Assembly (NCBI GenBank): GCA_036009105.1
Contig: DASYMJ010000244.1
Span: 1 to 8,044, forward strand
Length of the DNA: 8,044 nt
Reading direction: 5' to 3'
Origin: JAFAVZ01 sp036009105
GTDB lineage: Bacteria; Acidobacteriota; Thermoanaerobaculia; Gp7-AA8
In this document: one piece after another, positions 1 to 6,208 of the stretch
Layout of the letters: every line of letters starts with the position of its first letter
Position numbering within the stretch: the first letter of the stretch is position 1
The notes under the pieces: model-generated
Seen by the model: only the letters and a program-made list of their open reading frames with translations
Told to the model about the DNA's origin: nothing
The model's database searches: none
Made by a program: the position numbers and the translations under genes

Positions 1-1424
1 ACGGGCCGGCTGAGAGCCGGCCCCACATTTTTTGCCCCGTCCCGCTTCCGCCGTTCCGGCCAACCGCGCTGCTTCACCTCCTCGAAGGTGAGCAGCGAGT
101 TCGCGTAGTAGTCGCGCAGGAGGCGCTCGCCGGGGGTCCAGCGCCAGCCGTCAGGAGTCTGCTCGACGAGATGGCGCAGGGCGAGGAGCTTCCTGGCCAG
201 GCTCCAGATCTCCGCGCCGGTCTTCTCGCGGAGGAGCCAGTGGCGGTCGCTCCACTGCTCGCGGTGGCGGTCGATCTCGGCGATGATCGCCTCCTCCGGC
301 AGCGGCCCCTCGTGCGCGGCGAAGATGCGGGCCACCAGCGTCACCGGCGTCACCGGCACGGCCCTGGAGATCTCGGACATCACGCGCTCGGCGAGCAGCT
401 GCAGGTGCGGCTTGCGCTCCTCGAACGTCGGCGCGAGGAGGCCCGGATCGGCCTTCACCAGCTCGTCGATGTTCAGCGGCGTGCCAAACGTGACGATGGC
501 GTAGCCGTAGCGCTTGAAGCGGCGGAAGAAGCTGCGCAGGGTGTTCCTGAAGAGGAAATCGAACGTGGTGCCGAGCTTCTCCAGCTTCGTGGCGCGGTCT
601 TCCTTCCCCACCAGCTCCTCGGTCAGATTGCGGTCTTCCAGCACGCGGTCGAAGTTGATGGCGGTGGGGATGAAGTAGAGCGGCGCGGAGAACTCCCGGT
701 CGCGCTTCGCGGTGACCAGGTAGTCCAGCATCCCCAGCTTCGGCTTCTGGAACGCGCCGTCGCGGGTGAGGCCGCCCTCCAGGAAGATGCCCTGGGTCAC
801 GCCGTTCTTGGTGATGGTCTGCACGAAGTTGGACAGCACGGCGTGGTAGAGCGGCTCGCGGTAGCGCCGGCGGATGAAGTAGGCGCCGAACCACTTGAAG
901 AGATGGTTGAGCGGCCAGACCCGGGCCCATTCGCCCACCGCGTACGACAGCGAGATGAACTTGAAGAGCATGTGCGCCACGAGGACGTAGTCGGCGTTCG
1001 AGCGGTGGTTGATGACGTAGACCACGGCCGCCCCGCGCGGCGCCGTCTCGTTGAAGGCGTGCAGCGTCCTCCGTTCCACCACCGGCCGGTAGAGGAAGTG
1101 CATGATGGCCCGGGCGATCGGCGCGCCGAAGCGGTAGTACGCCAGGAGGTTGAACTTCGGCACGATCTCGTGCAGGTACGTCTTCGCCTGCCGCATCGCC
1201 TCCTCGGTGGAGACCCGGTGCGACTTTGCGTACTCGCGCACGGCGTCGACCACTTCCCGCGAGCCGAAGACCTCCAGCTCGATGTCCGCGTGGCGGCGCT
1301 TGAGCTTGAATTTATCGACGTGGATGCGGCCCCGGCGCTGCACCCGGCGCGCGTAACGCTTGCCGATGAGGAAGGCGATCACGGCCGTCGCGAGCAGCGC
1401 GGCGGCGAGAATGATGAGTTTCAT
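1..1424 (-). CDS. PlsB-like glycerol-3-phosphate acyltransferase, C-terminus cut by window edge
   Basis: Predicted to transfer a fatty acyl group to sn-glycerol-3-phosphate, the first step of phospholipid synthesis, at the inner membrane. The visible frame is 474 codons from the ATG at 1424, with no stop before position 1. Residues 3-20 form a hydrophobic anchor followed by a basic stretch. The four acyltransferase blocks are visible in order. Block I is NHRSNADYVL, with catalytic H140 and D145 (HX4D). Block II is GAYFIRRRY, near 180-188. Block III is FLEGGLTRDG, near 214-223, followed by KPKLGML. Block IV is LYFIPTAINFD, near 249-259. Block III with EGG and the FIRR block resemble PlsB rather than PlsC. 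It is far shorter than the roughly 800-residue E. coli PlsB, lacking most of that protein's N-terminal part. No convincing Shine-Dalgarno sequence precedes the ATG. The last codons read through the hairpin at 3-23, so the true stop probably lies just beyond the edge. A related lysophosphatidic acid acyltransferase activity cannot be excluded. Confidence 0.87.
   Translation of the reverse strand, partial: MKLIILAAALLATAVIAFLIGKRYARRVQRRGRIHVDKFKLKRRHADIELEVFGSREVVDAVREYAKSHRVSTEEAMRQAKTYLHEIVPKFNLLAYYRFGAPIARAIMHFLYRPVVERRTLHAFNETAPRGAAVVYVINHRSNADYVLVAHMLFKFISLSYAVGEWARVWPLNHLFKWFGAYFIRRRYREPLYHAVLSNFVQTITKNGVTQGIFLEGGLTRDGAFQKPKLGMLDYLVTAKRDREFSAPLYFIPTAINFDRVLEDRNLTEELVGKEDRATKLEKLGTTFDFLFRNTLRSFFRRFKRYGYAIVTFGTPLNIDELVKADPGLLAPTFEERKPHLQLLAERVMSEISRAVPVTPVTLVARIFAAHEGPLPEEAIIAEIDRHREQWSDRHWLLREKTGAEIWSLARKLLALRHLVEQTPDGWRWTPGERLLRDYYANSLLTFEEVKQRGWPERRKRDGAKNVGPALSRP
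3..33 (+). terminator. Hairpin plus T-run, possible rightward terminator
   Basis: A perfect 9-bp stem (gggccggct at 3-11, agccggccc at 15-23) with a 3-base loop is followed four bases later by six T at 28-33. In the plus orientation this resembles an intrinsic terminator for a gene ending left of the window. It also lies inside the last visible codons of the leftward acyltransferase. The GC palindrome could instead be a copy of a dispersed palindromic repeat. No gene to the left is visible, so the role is inferred from shape only. Confidence 0.45.
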
Positions 1425-1624
1425 GGGTGATGACAGTGTACGCGCGACGCCCCTGACCCGCCTTCGGCACTCTCTCCCCACGCGGCGGGACGAGGGCTGG
1501 GGGGAGGGGCGACACACGCCGTTGCGATTGCGCCGCAGCTGCGTAACAGGGCGCTGACCGCTTGCTGCCGTACTGCCGCTTAGACTGCGCTCCATCAAAC
1601 ACGTCGAAAGATAAGGAGCACATC
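1425..1624. other. Divergent intergenic region with imperfect CT/GA inverted repeat
   Basis: This 200-bp region separates the leftward acyltransferase from the rightward DUF2911 gene and must hold both promoters. No strong sigma-70 pair is evident. The best -10-like hexamers are TAGACT at 1581-1586 for the plus gene and TACACT just upstream of the minus gene, and neither has a properly spaced -35. An imperfect inverted repeat (ctctcccc at 1472-1479 against ggggaggg at 1501-1508) surrounds a GC-rich core. It resembles intergenic palindromes that recur in many high-GC genomes, but copy number cannot be judged here. Confidence 0.4.
1613..1618 (+). promoter_or_regulatory. Ribosome binding site (aaggag)
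   Basis: The sequence aaggag ends six bases before the ATG at 1625. This is near-ideal Shine-Dalgarno spacing, and it selects this start over the in-frame TTG at 1562. The chosen start also places a signal peptide at the N-terminus. Confidence 0.85.
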
Positions 1625-2764
1625 ATGCGCAACCGCTTTCTCTCCCTGGTCGCGCTCGGGCTCGCGATGGCCGCGACGGCCCGCGCGCAGAGCATCTCCG
1701 GCCCGCCCGACGGCGGCAATCAGCACGCCTCGGTCTCCCAGTATCTCGGCCCGGTGAAGGTCACCATCGATTATCACAGCCCGAAGGTGCACAGCCCCGC
1801 CAACGGCAAGGACCGCCGCGGCAAGATCTGGGGCCAGCTCGTCCCCTGGGGCTTCGCCAGCGGCCTGGGATACGGCAACTGCAAGCAGTGCCCCTGGCGC
1901 GGCGGCGCGAACGAGAACACGACGTTCTCCGTCTCGCACGACGTGAAGATCGAAGGGCAGCCGCTCCCGGCCGGCACCTACGCCCTCTTCTTCGCTCCGG
2001 GGCAGGACGAGTGGACGGTGATCTTCTCCCGGAACTCGGAATCGTGGGGCAGCTTCTGGTACGACCCCTCCGAGGATGCGCTGCGGGTGAAGGTGAAGCC
2101 GGGCAAGAGCGAGTATCACGAGTACCTCACCTACGAGTTCCCGGAGCGGCAGCTGGACCGGACGGTGGCGACGCTGAAGTGGGAGGACCTGCAGGTCCCG
2201 ATCACCATCACGGCCGACTCGACGAATCTCTACATGGCCCAGATCCGCCAGGAGATGCGCAACGACCGCGGCTTCGACTGGAAGAACTACGTCGCGGCCG
2301 CCCGCTTCGCGCTGCAGAACAAGATCGCCCTGCCGGAGGCGCTGGAGTGGGCCAGGGTGGGCGCGCAGCAGAACTGGCCCGGCCAGGAGAACTACGCGAC
2401 GCTCTCCACCCTGGCCGAGGCGCAGGAGGCGAACGGCCAGGCGGCCGAGGCGAAGGCGACGTGGCAGCGCGCGCTGAACCACCCGACCGCCACGGCCGTG
2501 GAAGTGCACACCTACGCCCGCCGCCTCCTCACCCAGGGGAAGAAGGACGAGGCGCTCGCCATGTGGCAGCTCAACGCGAAGAACCACCCGAACCAGTGGC
2601 CGGTGAACGTCGGCCTCGCCCGCGGCTACTCCGCTGTGGGCAAGTACAAGGACGCGCTGAAGTACGCGAAGCTGGCCTACGACCAGGCGCCGGACGAGCC
2701 GAACAAGAACGTGCTCAAGAGCGGCATCGAGAAGCTGGAAAAAGGGCAGGACATGAATCAGTAG
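1625..2764 (+). CDS. Secreted DUF2911 protein with TPR-like C-terminal region
   Basis: A 379-residue protein of unknown function, predicted to be periplasmic or otherwise exported. Residues 1-21 form a signal peptide: charged start (MRNR), hydrophobic core, and a probable cut after ARA. Residues about 35-195 match the DUF2911 family. Hallmarks are ASVSQ near 35, GKIWGQLVPWG near 66-76, GANENTTFSVSHDVKIEG near 94-111, LPAGTYAL, EWTVIFS and WGSFWYDPSEDALRV. Residues about 220-375 are helical, with repeated alanine-rich pairs (QEANGQAAEAKATW, VGKYKDALKYAKLAYDQAPDEP) typical of TPR-like repeats. They probably serve as a protein-binding scaffold. A C86-x-x-C89 pair sits in a loop just before the conserved GANENT segment. 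The strong aaggag site fixes the start. The gene is monocistronic and converges on the large minus-strand gene. The family assignment is firm; the molecular role is unknown. Confidence 0.9.
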   Translation: MRNRFLSLVALGLAMAATARAQSISGPPDGGNQHASVSQYLGPVKVTIDYHSPKVHSPANGKDRRGKIWGQLVPWGFASGLGYGNCKQCPWRGGANENTTFSVSHDVKIEGQPLPAGTYALFFAPGQDEWTVIFSRNSESWGSFWYDPSEDALRVKVKPGKSEYHEYLTYEFPERQLDRTVATLKWEDLQVPITITADSTNLYMAQIRQEMRNDRGFDWKNYVAAARFALQNKIALPEALEWARVGAQQNWPGQENYATLSTLAEAQEANGQAAEAKATWQRALNHPTATAVEVHTYARRLLTQGKKDEALAMWQLNAKNHPNQWPVNVGLARGYSAVGKYKDALKYAKLAYDQAPDEPNKNVLKSGIEKLEKGQDMNQ

Positions 2765-2774
2765 GACGAGCGGT

Positions 2775-2822
2775 CGGTTGTCGGTTGTCAGTAAGAGACC
2801 GACAACTGACCACCGACAACTG
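2775..2822. repeat. Heptamer-repeat hairpin between convergent genes
   Basis: Seven-base units of the gtcggtt/gtcagta type at about 2774-2794 are followed by the same units inverted (gacaact, gaccacc, gacaact) up to 2821. As an inverted repeat, 2775-2792 pairs with 2805-2822: 18 positions with one mismatch and one G-T pair, leaving a 12-base loop. The motif accgacaact occurs at 2798-2807 and again at 2812-2821, which allows a second, alternative foldback with 2776-2785. It lies 10 bases after the stop of the DUF2911 gene and two bases beyond the stop of the minus-strand gene. A bidirectional transcript-end structure is therefore plausible. No T-run follows on either strand, so it is not a classical intrinsic terminator. 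Confidence 0.75.
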
Positions 2823-2824
2823 CC

Positions 2825-5800
2825 TCATCTGACCGCCGCGCGCAGCTCGTCGATGTGCACGGCCCGGATCACCGACACCGGGCTGCTGAACGCGGCCGGG
2901 CCGAGGCCGATGGCGGCGCGCGTTTCGTTGATGGCGTTGCGCAGCTGGGTCAGGTGCGCGGCCTTCACCACCACGCCGGTCAGCGCGGGATCGGTCCAGA
3001 GGATGGGAGGCAGGCCGATGGCGAGGCGCAAGGCATCGACCGCGTCGCGCACCTCCTCGATGTGCGCCGCGCGGATGACGGCGCCGGTGAGCGACGCATC
3101 GGTGAAGACGAAGGTGGTGGCGAGATCGACGTTGCTGTACGCCATCCGCGCGCCGGTGGAAGAGACGGCGCGGACGCGGTAGAGGTAGGCATTGCCCGGC
3201 TGCGCGGTCGTGTCGTTGAACGAGGCCGCGCTGGTCGTGCCCACCAGCACCAGCTCGCCGCCCTGGCTGCGGAACACCTCGTACGACGAGGCGCCCGTCT
3301 CGGTGGTCCAGGAAGCGAGGACGTTCGTGCTGCTGACCGGCGTCGCGGTGAGCGTGATCAGGCCTGTTCCGGCGGCGTTCTGCGTCACCTGCAGCACCTG
3401 GTCGTTGACGCGGATCGTCCCCGTCCGCGCCTCGCCGGTCGGATTCGCCTTCAACGAGTAGGAGACGCTCGACGGACCGGTGGAGGAGATGAAGAGGAAG
3501 TCGCCGCCGCTCTCCACCGAGGCGGTCCAGGTGCAGCTCTGCGCGTTGGTCGTCACCTGGAGGGTGCCGCTCGTGCCGGCCGGTCCGTAGGAAACGAACG
3601 CCGGCGAGATGGTCAGCGTGCAGTTCTGGGAGTCCTGGGTGATGGTCACCGTCTGGCCGGCGATGGTCATGGTGCCGCTGCGCTGCTGGCCGGTGTCGTT
3701 CGGCTGCACCTCGTAGGAGATGCGCGCCGTGCCCGTGGCGCCGCCGCCACCGCTGGTGATGACCAGCCACGGCGCGTTGCTGGTGGCCGTCCAGGAGCAG
3801 AGCGCGTTGGTGGTGACATCGACCGTGCCGGGGCCGCCGTCGCGCGCGAAGGTGGCCGTCTGGGGAGAGACGGCGTAGACGCAGCCGCTGTCCTGATGAA
3901 CGAGATGATCCTTGCCCGCGATGGTGATCTTGCCGTCGCGCGCGGGGCCTTCATTCACCGGGACGGTGTACGTCACGGTCAAGCTGCCACTGCCCGAGGC
4001 GGGCGAGGTCAGCGTCAGCCAGGAGGCGTTGGAGGATGCACTCCACGGGCATTGGGACGAGCCGGTGGCCATGGTGAAGGAGCCGTTGCCGCCCGGGGGG
4101 GCGAACGTCGCGCTGAGCGGATCGATCGAGTAGGCGCAGCCGTTGAGCTGCGTCACGGTGAACGTCTGCTGCGCCACGCTGACGGTCCCGACCCGCTCCG
4201 GTCCGGGGTTCGGCGCCACGGAGACCGAGGCGCTGGCGCTGCCCGTCCGCGAGGCGCCGCTGGCCACCGTGATCCACGACGCGTTGGAGACCGTGGTCCA
4301 GCTGCAGCCGGTCTGGGTCGTGACCGTGATCGTCGCGCCGCCGCCCACCGCCGCCTTCGTCACGTTGTCCGAGGCCAGTGTGTAGAGGCAGTCGTGCTGG
4401 ACGATGGTGAAGATTTTCTCGCCGATGGTGATGTGGCCGGTGCGCGTTGCGCCCGGATTGGTGTCGTACTGGTAGCTCACCGTCCCGCTCCCTGCCGTGG
4501 CGTGCAGCCACGCGGCGTCGCTGGTCGCCGTCCAGCCTGCACACGACTGGCTCGCGGTCACGGTGATCGAGCCGCTGCCGGGGTCTTTGGTGACGTCCGC
4601 CGACGTGGGGCTGATCGTCATCTGGCAGTCGCGCGGGGCGCCGGAGCCGGCGAGGCGCTGCAGCACGTTGCGCGTGATCTGCTGCGCCGCGGCGTTGACG
4701 CGGCTGCTCCCGTTGTTCCAGTTGTCGAGGCCCCACGCCCACTGGATGCTGCCCGTCGCGAAGACCGTCGCGCCGCTGGGCGCGGTGCGCACCACCATGT
4801 CGGAGTTGATGGTCTGCGTGCCGCTGTCGTCGCTGAACGGCGAATGGGCCAGGCGGATCGTGCCGGCCGGCGTGGAGGAGTTCTCGATCGCGTCCACTTC
4901 GTAGCCGAGCAGGCCGGAGAGCTTGGAGCCCTTGACCAGGCCGGTGTTCGTGAAGACCCACGGCGCGCTGGTCACGTCGTCGATCTTGATGTCGGAATCG
5001 ATCGGGCTATAGACGTACTGCACCCCAATCAGCGCCGCCTCGGGGCGGTTGACCGGGCTGAGGCGCCACTGCGTGGTCACGAACTTGTCGTTCGTCTTGT
5101 CGGCGTCGATGGCGAACGGATCGGACTTCGAGGCCGACTCCTTGTAGGCGATGATGGTGCGGTCGGCCACGCCGCTGCTGTTCGCCTCGAAGCGGATCTG
5201 CCAGAAGCAGGTGTTCGCGGTGAAGAAGCCGGCGTTGACGTGGTTGGTGATCGCGGACTCGACCGCGTCCCGCATCGGGCTGGACCAGTACTCGTCGTGC
5301 CCGACGGAGAGGAATGCCTTGTGGTTCAGCAGCTCGGCCGGCCGCTCGTGGGTGTCGACGTCGGTGAAGTAGGAGACGTCGTAACCCTCCCGCTCCAGGA
5401 AGCGGACCATGTTGAAGTCCCAGCGGTAGAAGAACTGGCCGGCGCCGCTGCCGTCCGCGTTCGGGCGGTCGAGGGAGACCTTCTTGGCCTGGATGCCGTC
5501 CGTGCTGTTGAAGCCGTAGAGCGACTTGCCACCCCACGGGTTGTAGGCCTGCGAGGTGGTGACGGCATACTGGTAGTAGTAGTTCGAGGCGCGGCCGTCC
5601 TCCCGGACCACGAACATGATGTATTTGTTGAGCTTGAGGTTCACCGCGGTGAGCTTCACCACGTAGAAGCCGCTGACCCAGTCGGTGGGGATGTTCAGGA
5701 TGTAGGGATCGGTCCACTGGCACTCGACCATGCCGGTGTCGGGCGCGGGCGGCGGCACGCTCTGGCGGATGCCGGTGCGGTTGATGGTGGGCAGCATGCG

Positions 5801-6070
5801 CCGGCCGCCCAGGCCGCCGTACCAGCCGAGGCGGAAGACGTCCATGGTGTAGATGGAGTCGACCGTGCTGACATAGAGCTTGATCGAGCCGCCGGCGTTG
5901 ACACTCGACGCGGACGCGTAGCCTTCGATCTCGCCGCTGGTCCCTTCATCGAAGAGCCGCCATTCGGAAGTGCCGGTCTTGGCATTCTCGAGCTGGACGG
6001 GATTCGTGGCATGCGCGTCCACCGCGTAGGCGGCCAACAGGACCGCGATCCACGTCGCGAGAGTCTTCAT
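2825..6070 (-). CDS. Secreted modular protein: DMFase beta-like domain, five BACON-like domains, Fn3, HIxELR repeats
   Basis: A 1081-residue exported protein of unknown substrate. Residues 1-21 are a signal peptide with a probable cut after AHA. Residues about 25-475 resemble the C-terminal domain of the N,N-dimethylformamidase beta subunit: FRLGWYGG near 79, ECQWTDPY near 116, REDGRASNYYYQ near 156, AYNPWGGKSLYG near 175, and SVGHDEYWS at 255-263. Residues about 481-898 hold five BACON-like beta domains of 80-86 residues, each with the CSWTA.SNASWL-type core and ending in a VTQ-like strand. Residues about 901-985 form an Fn3 domain. Residues 989-1081 hold three HIxELR repeats. A ggag site at 6079-6082 lies eight bases before the ATG at 6070. 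The frame stays open upstream to 6544, but that part is antisense-type sequence inside the Nudix gene. It appears monocistronic. Domain identification is from remembered family patterns. Hydrolase activity is inferred, and a purely structural surface role is possible. Confidence 0.88.
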   Translation of the reverse strand: MKTLATWIAVLLAAYAVDAHATNPVQLENAKTGTSEWRLFDEGTSGEIEGYASASSVNAGGSIKLYVSTVDSIYTMDVFRLGWYGGLGGRRMLPTINRTGIRQSVPPPAPDTGMVECQWTDPYILNIPTDWVSGFYVVKLTAVNLKLNKYIMFVVREDGRASNYYYQYAVTTSQAYNPWGGKSLYGFNSTDGIQAKKVSLDRPNADGSGAGQFFYRWDFNMVRFLEREGYDVSYFTDVDTHERPAELLNHKAFLSVGHDEYWSSPMRDAVESAITNHVNAGFFTANTCFWQIRFEANSSGVADRTIIAYKESASKSDPFAIDADKTNDKFVTTQWRLSPVNRPEAALIGVQYVYSPIDSDIKIDDVTSAPWVFTNTGLVKGSKLSGLLGYEVDAIENSSTPAGTIRLAHSPFSDDSGTQTINSDMVVRTAPSGATVFATGSIQWAWGLDNWNNGSSRVNAAAQQITRNVLQRLAGSGAPRDCQMTISPTSADVTKDPGSGSITVTASQSCAGWTATSDAAWLHATAGSGTVSYQYDTNPGATRTGHITIGEKIFTIVQHDCLYTLASDNVTKAAVGGGATITVTTQTGCSWTTVSNASWITVASGASRTGSASASVSVAPNPGPERVGTVSVAQQTFTVTQLNGCAYSIDPLSATFAPPGGNGSFTMATGSSQCPWSASSNASWLTLTSPASGSGSLTVTYTVPVNEGPARDGKITIAGKDHLVHQDSGCVYAVSPQTATFARDGGPGTVDVTTNALCSWTATSNAPWLVITSGGGGATGTARISYEVQPNDTGQQRSGTMTIAGQTVTITQDSQNCTLTISPAFVSYGPAGTSGTLQVTTNAQSCTWTASVESGGDFLFISSTGPSSVSYSLKANPTGEARTGTIRVNDQVLQVTQNAAGTGLITLTATPVSSTNVLASWTTETGASSYEVFRSQGGELVLVGTTSAASFNDTTAQPGNAYLYRVRAVSSTGARMAYSNVDLATTFVFTDASLTGAVIRAAHIEEVRDAVDALRLAIGLPPILWTDPALTGVVVKAAHLTQLRNAINETRAAIGLGPAAFSSPVSVIRAVHIDELRAAVR
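2828..3106 (-). repeat. Three C-terminal HIxELR-type repeats
   Basis: Residues 989-1081 contain three related units. The first is FTDASLTGAVIRAAHIEEVR then DAVDALRLAIGLPP. The second is WTDPALTGVVVKAAHLTQLR then NAINETRAAIGLGP. The third is a shorter final unit, VSVIRAVHIDELRAAVR, which ends the protein. The consensus is I-[RK]-A-[AV]-H-[IL]-x-x-[LV]-R followed by a helix and GLP/GLG, with a period of about 36 residues. I recall similar tails on secreted proteins of Acidobacteriota. No function is established to my knowledge; surface anchoring or ligand binding is a guess. Confidence 0.75.
3116..3370 (-). other. Fibronectin type III domain
   Basis: Residues about 901-985 show the Fn3 pattern. 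It runs from LTLTATPVSSTNVLASWTT through SSYEVFRS (the W and Y core positions) to AYLYRVRAVSSTG. It links the BACON array to the C-terminal repeats and probably acts as a spacer or adhesion module. Confidence 0.75.
3377..4630 (-). repeat. Five tandem BACON-like domains
   Basis: Residues about 481-560, 561-643, 644-728, 729-814 and 815-898 align as five tandem units. Each has an N-terminal cysteine (DCQM, DCLY, GCAY, GCVY, NCTL), an internal cysteine-tryptophan strand (CAGW, CSW, CPW, CSW, CTW), a central W or equivalent (AAWL, ASWI, ASWL, APWL, FLFI), an ARTG/PERVGT-type turn, and a closing VTQ/VQH/VHQ/ITQ/VTQ strand. The paired cysteines could form a disulfide within each unit. BACON domains are usually associated with carbohydrate or mucin binding, which is only suggestive here. 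Confidence 0.78.
4646..6004 (-). other. N,N-dimethylformamidase beta subunit-like domain
   Basis: This covers residues about 23-475 of the large protein. The most diagnostic stretch is GHDEYWS, with H258 and E260. It is followed 26 residues later by N286 in FFTANTCFW and preceded by Y176 in AYNPWGG. In the Paracoccus-type enzyme, as I recall it, iron is held by two tyrosines and one glutamate. Nearby His and Asn lie at offsets from the glutamate that match H258 and N286. The amidase alpha subunit is not encoded in this window. Confidence 0.7.
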
Positions 6071-6078
6071 TCGGGGGT

Positions 6079-6082
6079 CTCC
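6079..6082 (-). promoter_or_regulatory. Ribosome binding site (ggag) of the large secreted protein
   Basis: On the minus strand ggag lies eight bases upstream of the ATG at 6070. Together with the signal peptide that follows, it supports this start over any further upstream in the same open frame. Confidence 0.6.
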
Positions 6083-6093
6083 GGAACTTGCTG

Positions 6094-6133
6094 ACAGCTG
6101 GTGAACGGCTACGACCGTTCCTTTTTCAGCTGT
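6094..6133. promoter_or_regulatory. Nested inverted repeat in the leader of the large secreted protein
   Basis: An inner perfect 6-bp stem (gaacgg 6103-6108, ccgttc 6115-6120, loop ctacga) is enclosed by an outer perfect 7-bp stem (acagctg 6094-6100, cagctgt 6127-6133). It begins 24 bases upstream of the ATG on the minus strand, within the likely 5' leader or promoter. It could be an operator or a leader hairpin. In the plus direction the inner stem is followed by five T (6122-6126), so a rightward terminator is an alternative, although no plus-strand gene ends nearby. Confidence 0.5.
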
Positions 6134-6146
6134 TATGCCAAGTTGG

Positions 6147-6208
6147 CGGGCAACGGGCAGCGGGCGGCGGGCAGGAGAACCCGGCAGGTTCTGTGTGCTC
6201 CTGCCCGC
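6147..6208. repeat. Heptamer tandem array with hairpin at the Nudix gene 3' end
   Basis: Four tandem seven-base units occupy 6147-6174: cgggcaa, cgggcag, cgggcgg, cgggcag. The last one belongs to an 11-bp perfect stem (gcgggcaggag 6167-6177 against ctcctgcccgc 6198-6208). Inside that is a smaller foldback (agaacc 6176-6181, ggttct 6187-6192) that shares two bases with the outer stem. The right arm touches the stop codon of the leftward Nudix gene, so the element sits exactly at its transcript end. There is no T-run, so factor-independent termination is uncertain. The organisation parallels the element at 2775-2822. Confidence 0.7.

Noticed and set aside
171..1430. A 419-codon plus-strand open frame, and a 259-codon minus-strand frame at 151-930, over the acyltransferase
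   Set aside because: Both have low-complexity arginine/histidine/valine-rich translations. The minus-strand frame starting at 1424 contains all four acyltransferase motifs.
1562..1586. TTGCTG / TAGACT as a sigma-70 promoter for the DUF2911 gene
   Set aside because: The spacing is only 13 bases and both hexamers are weak; the organism's promoter consensus is unknown.
1595..2587. A 330-codon minus-strand open frame opposite the DUF2911 gene
   Set aside because: Antisense shadow; the plus strand has a signal peptide, a strong ribosome binding site and a known family.
2775..2822. CRISPR-like direct repeats
   Set aside because: The units are seven bases, inverted as well as direct, with no spacers of regular length and no cas genes.
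2855..6094. A 1079-codon open frame on the plus strand opposite the large secreted protein
   Set aside because: It is very rich in R, G, A, V and D, with no recognisable domain or signal peptide. It is an antisense shadow created by high GC, whereas the minus strand shows clear domains throughout.
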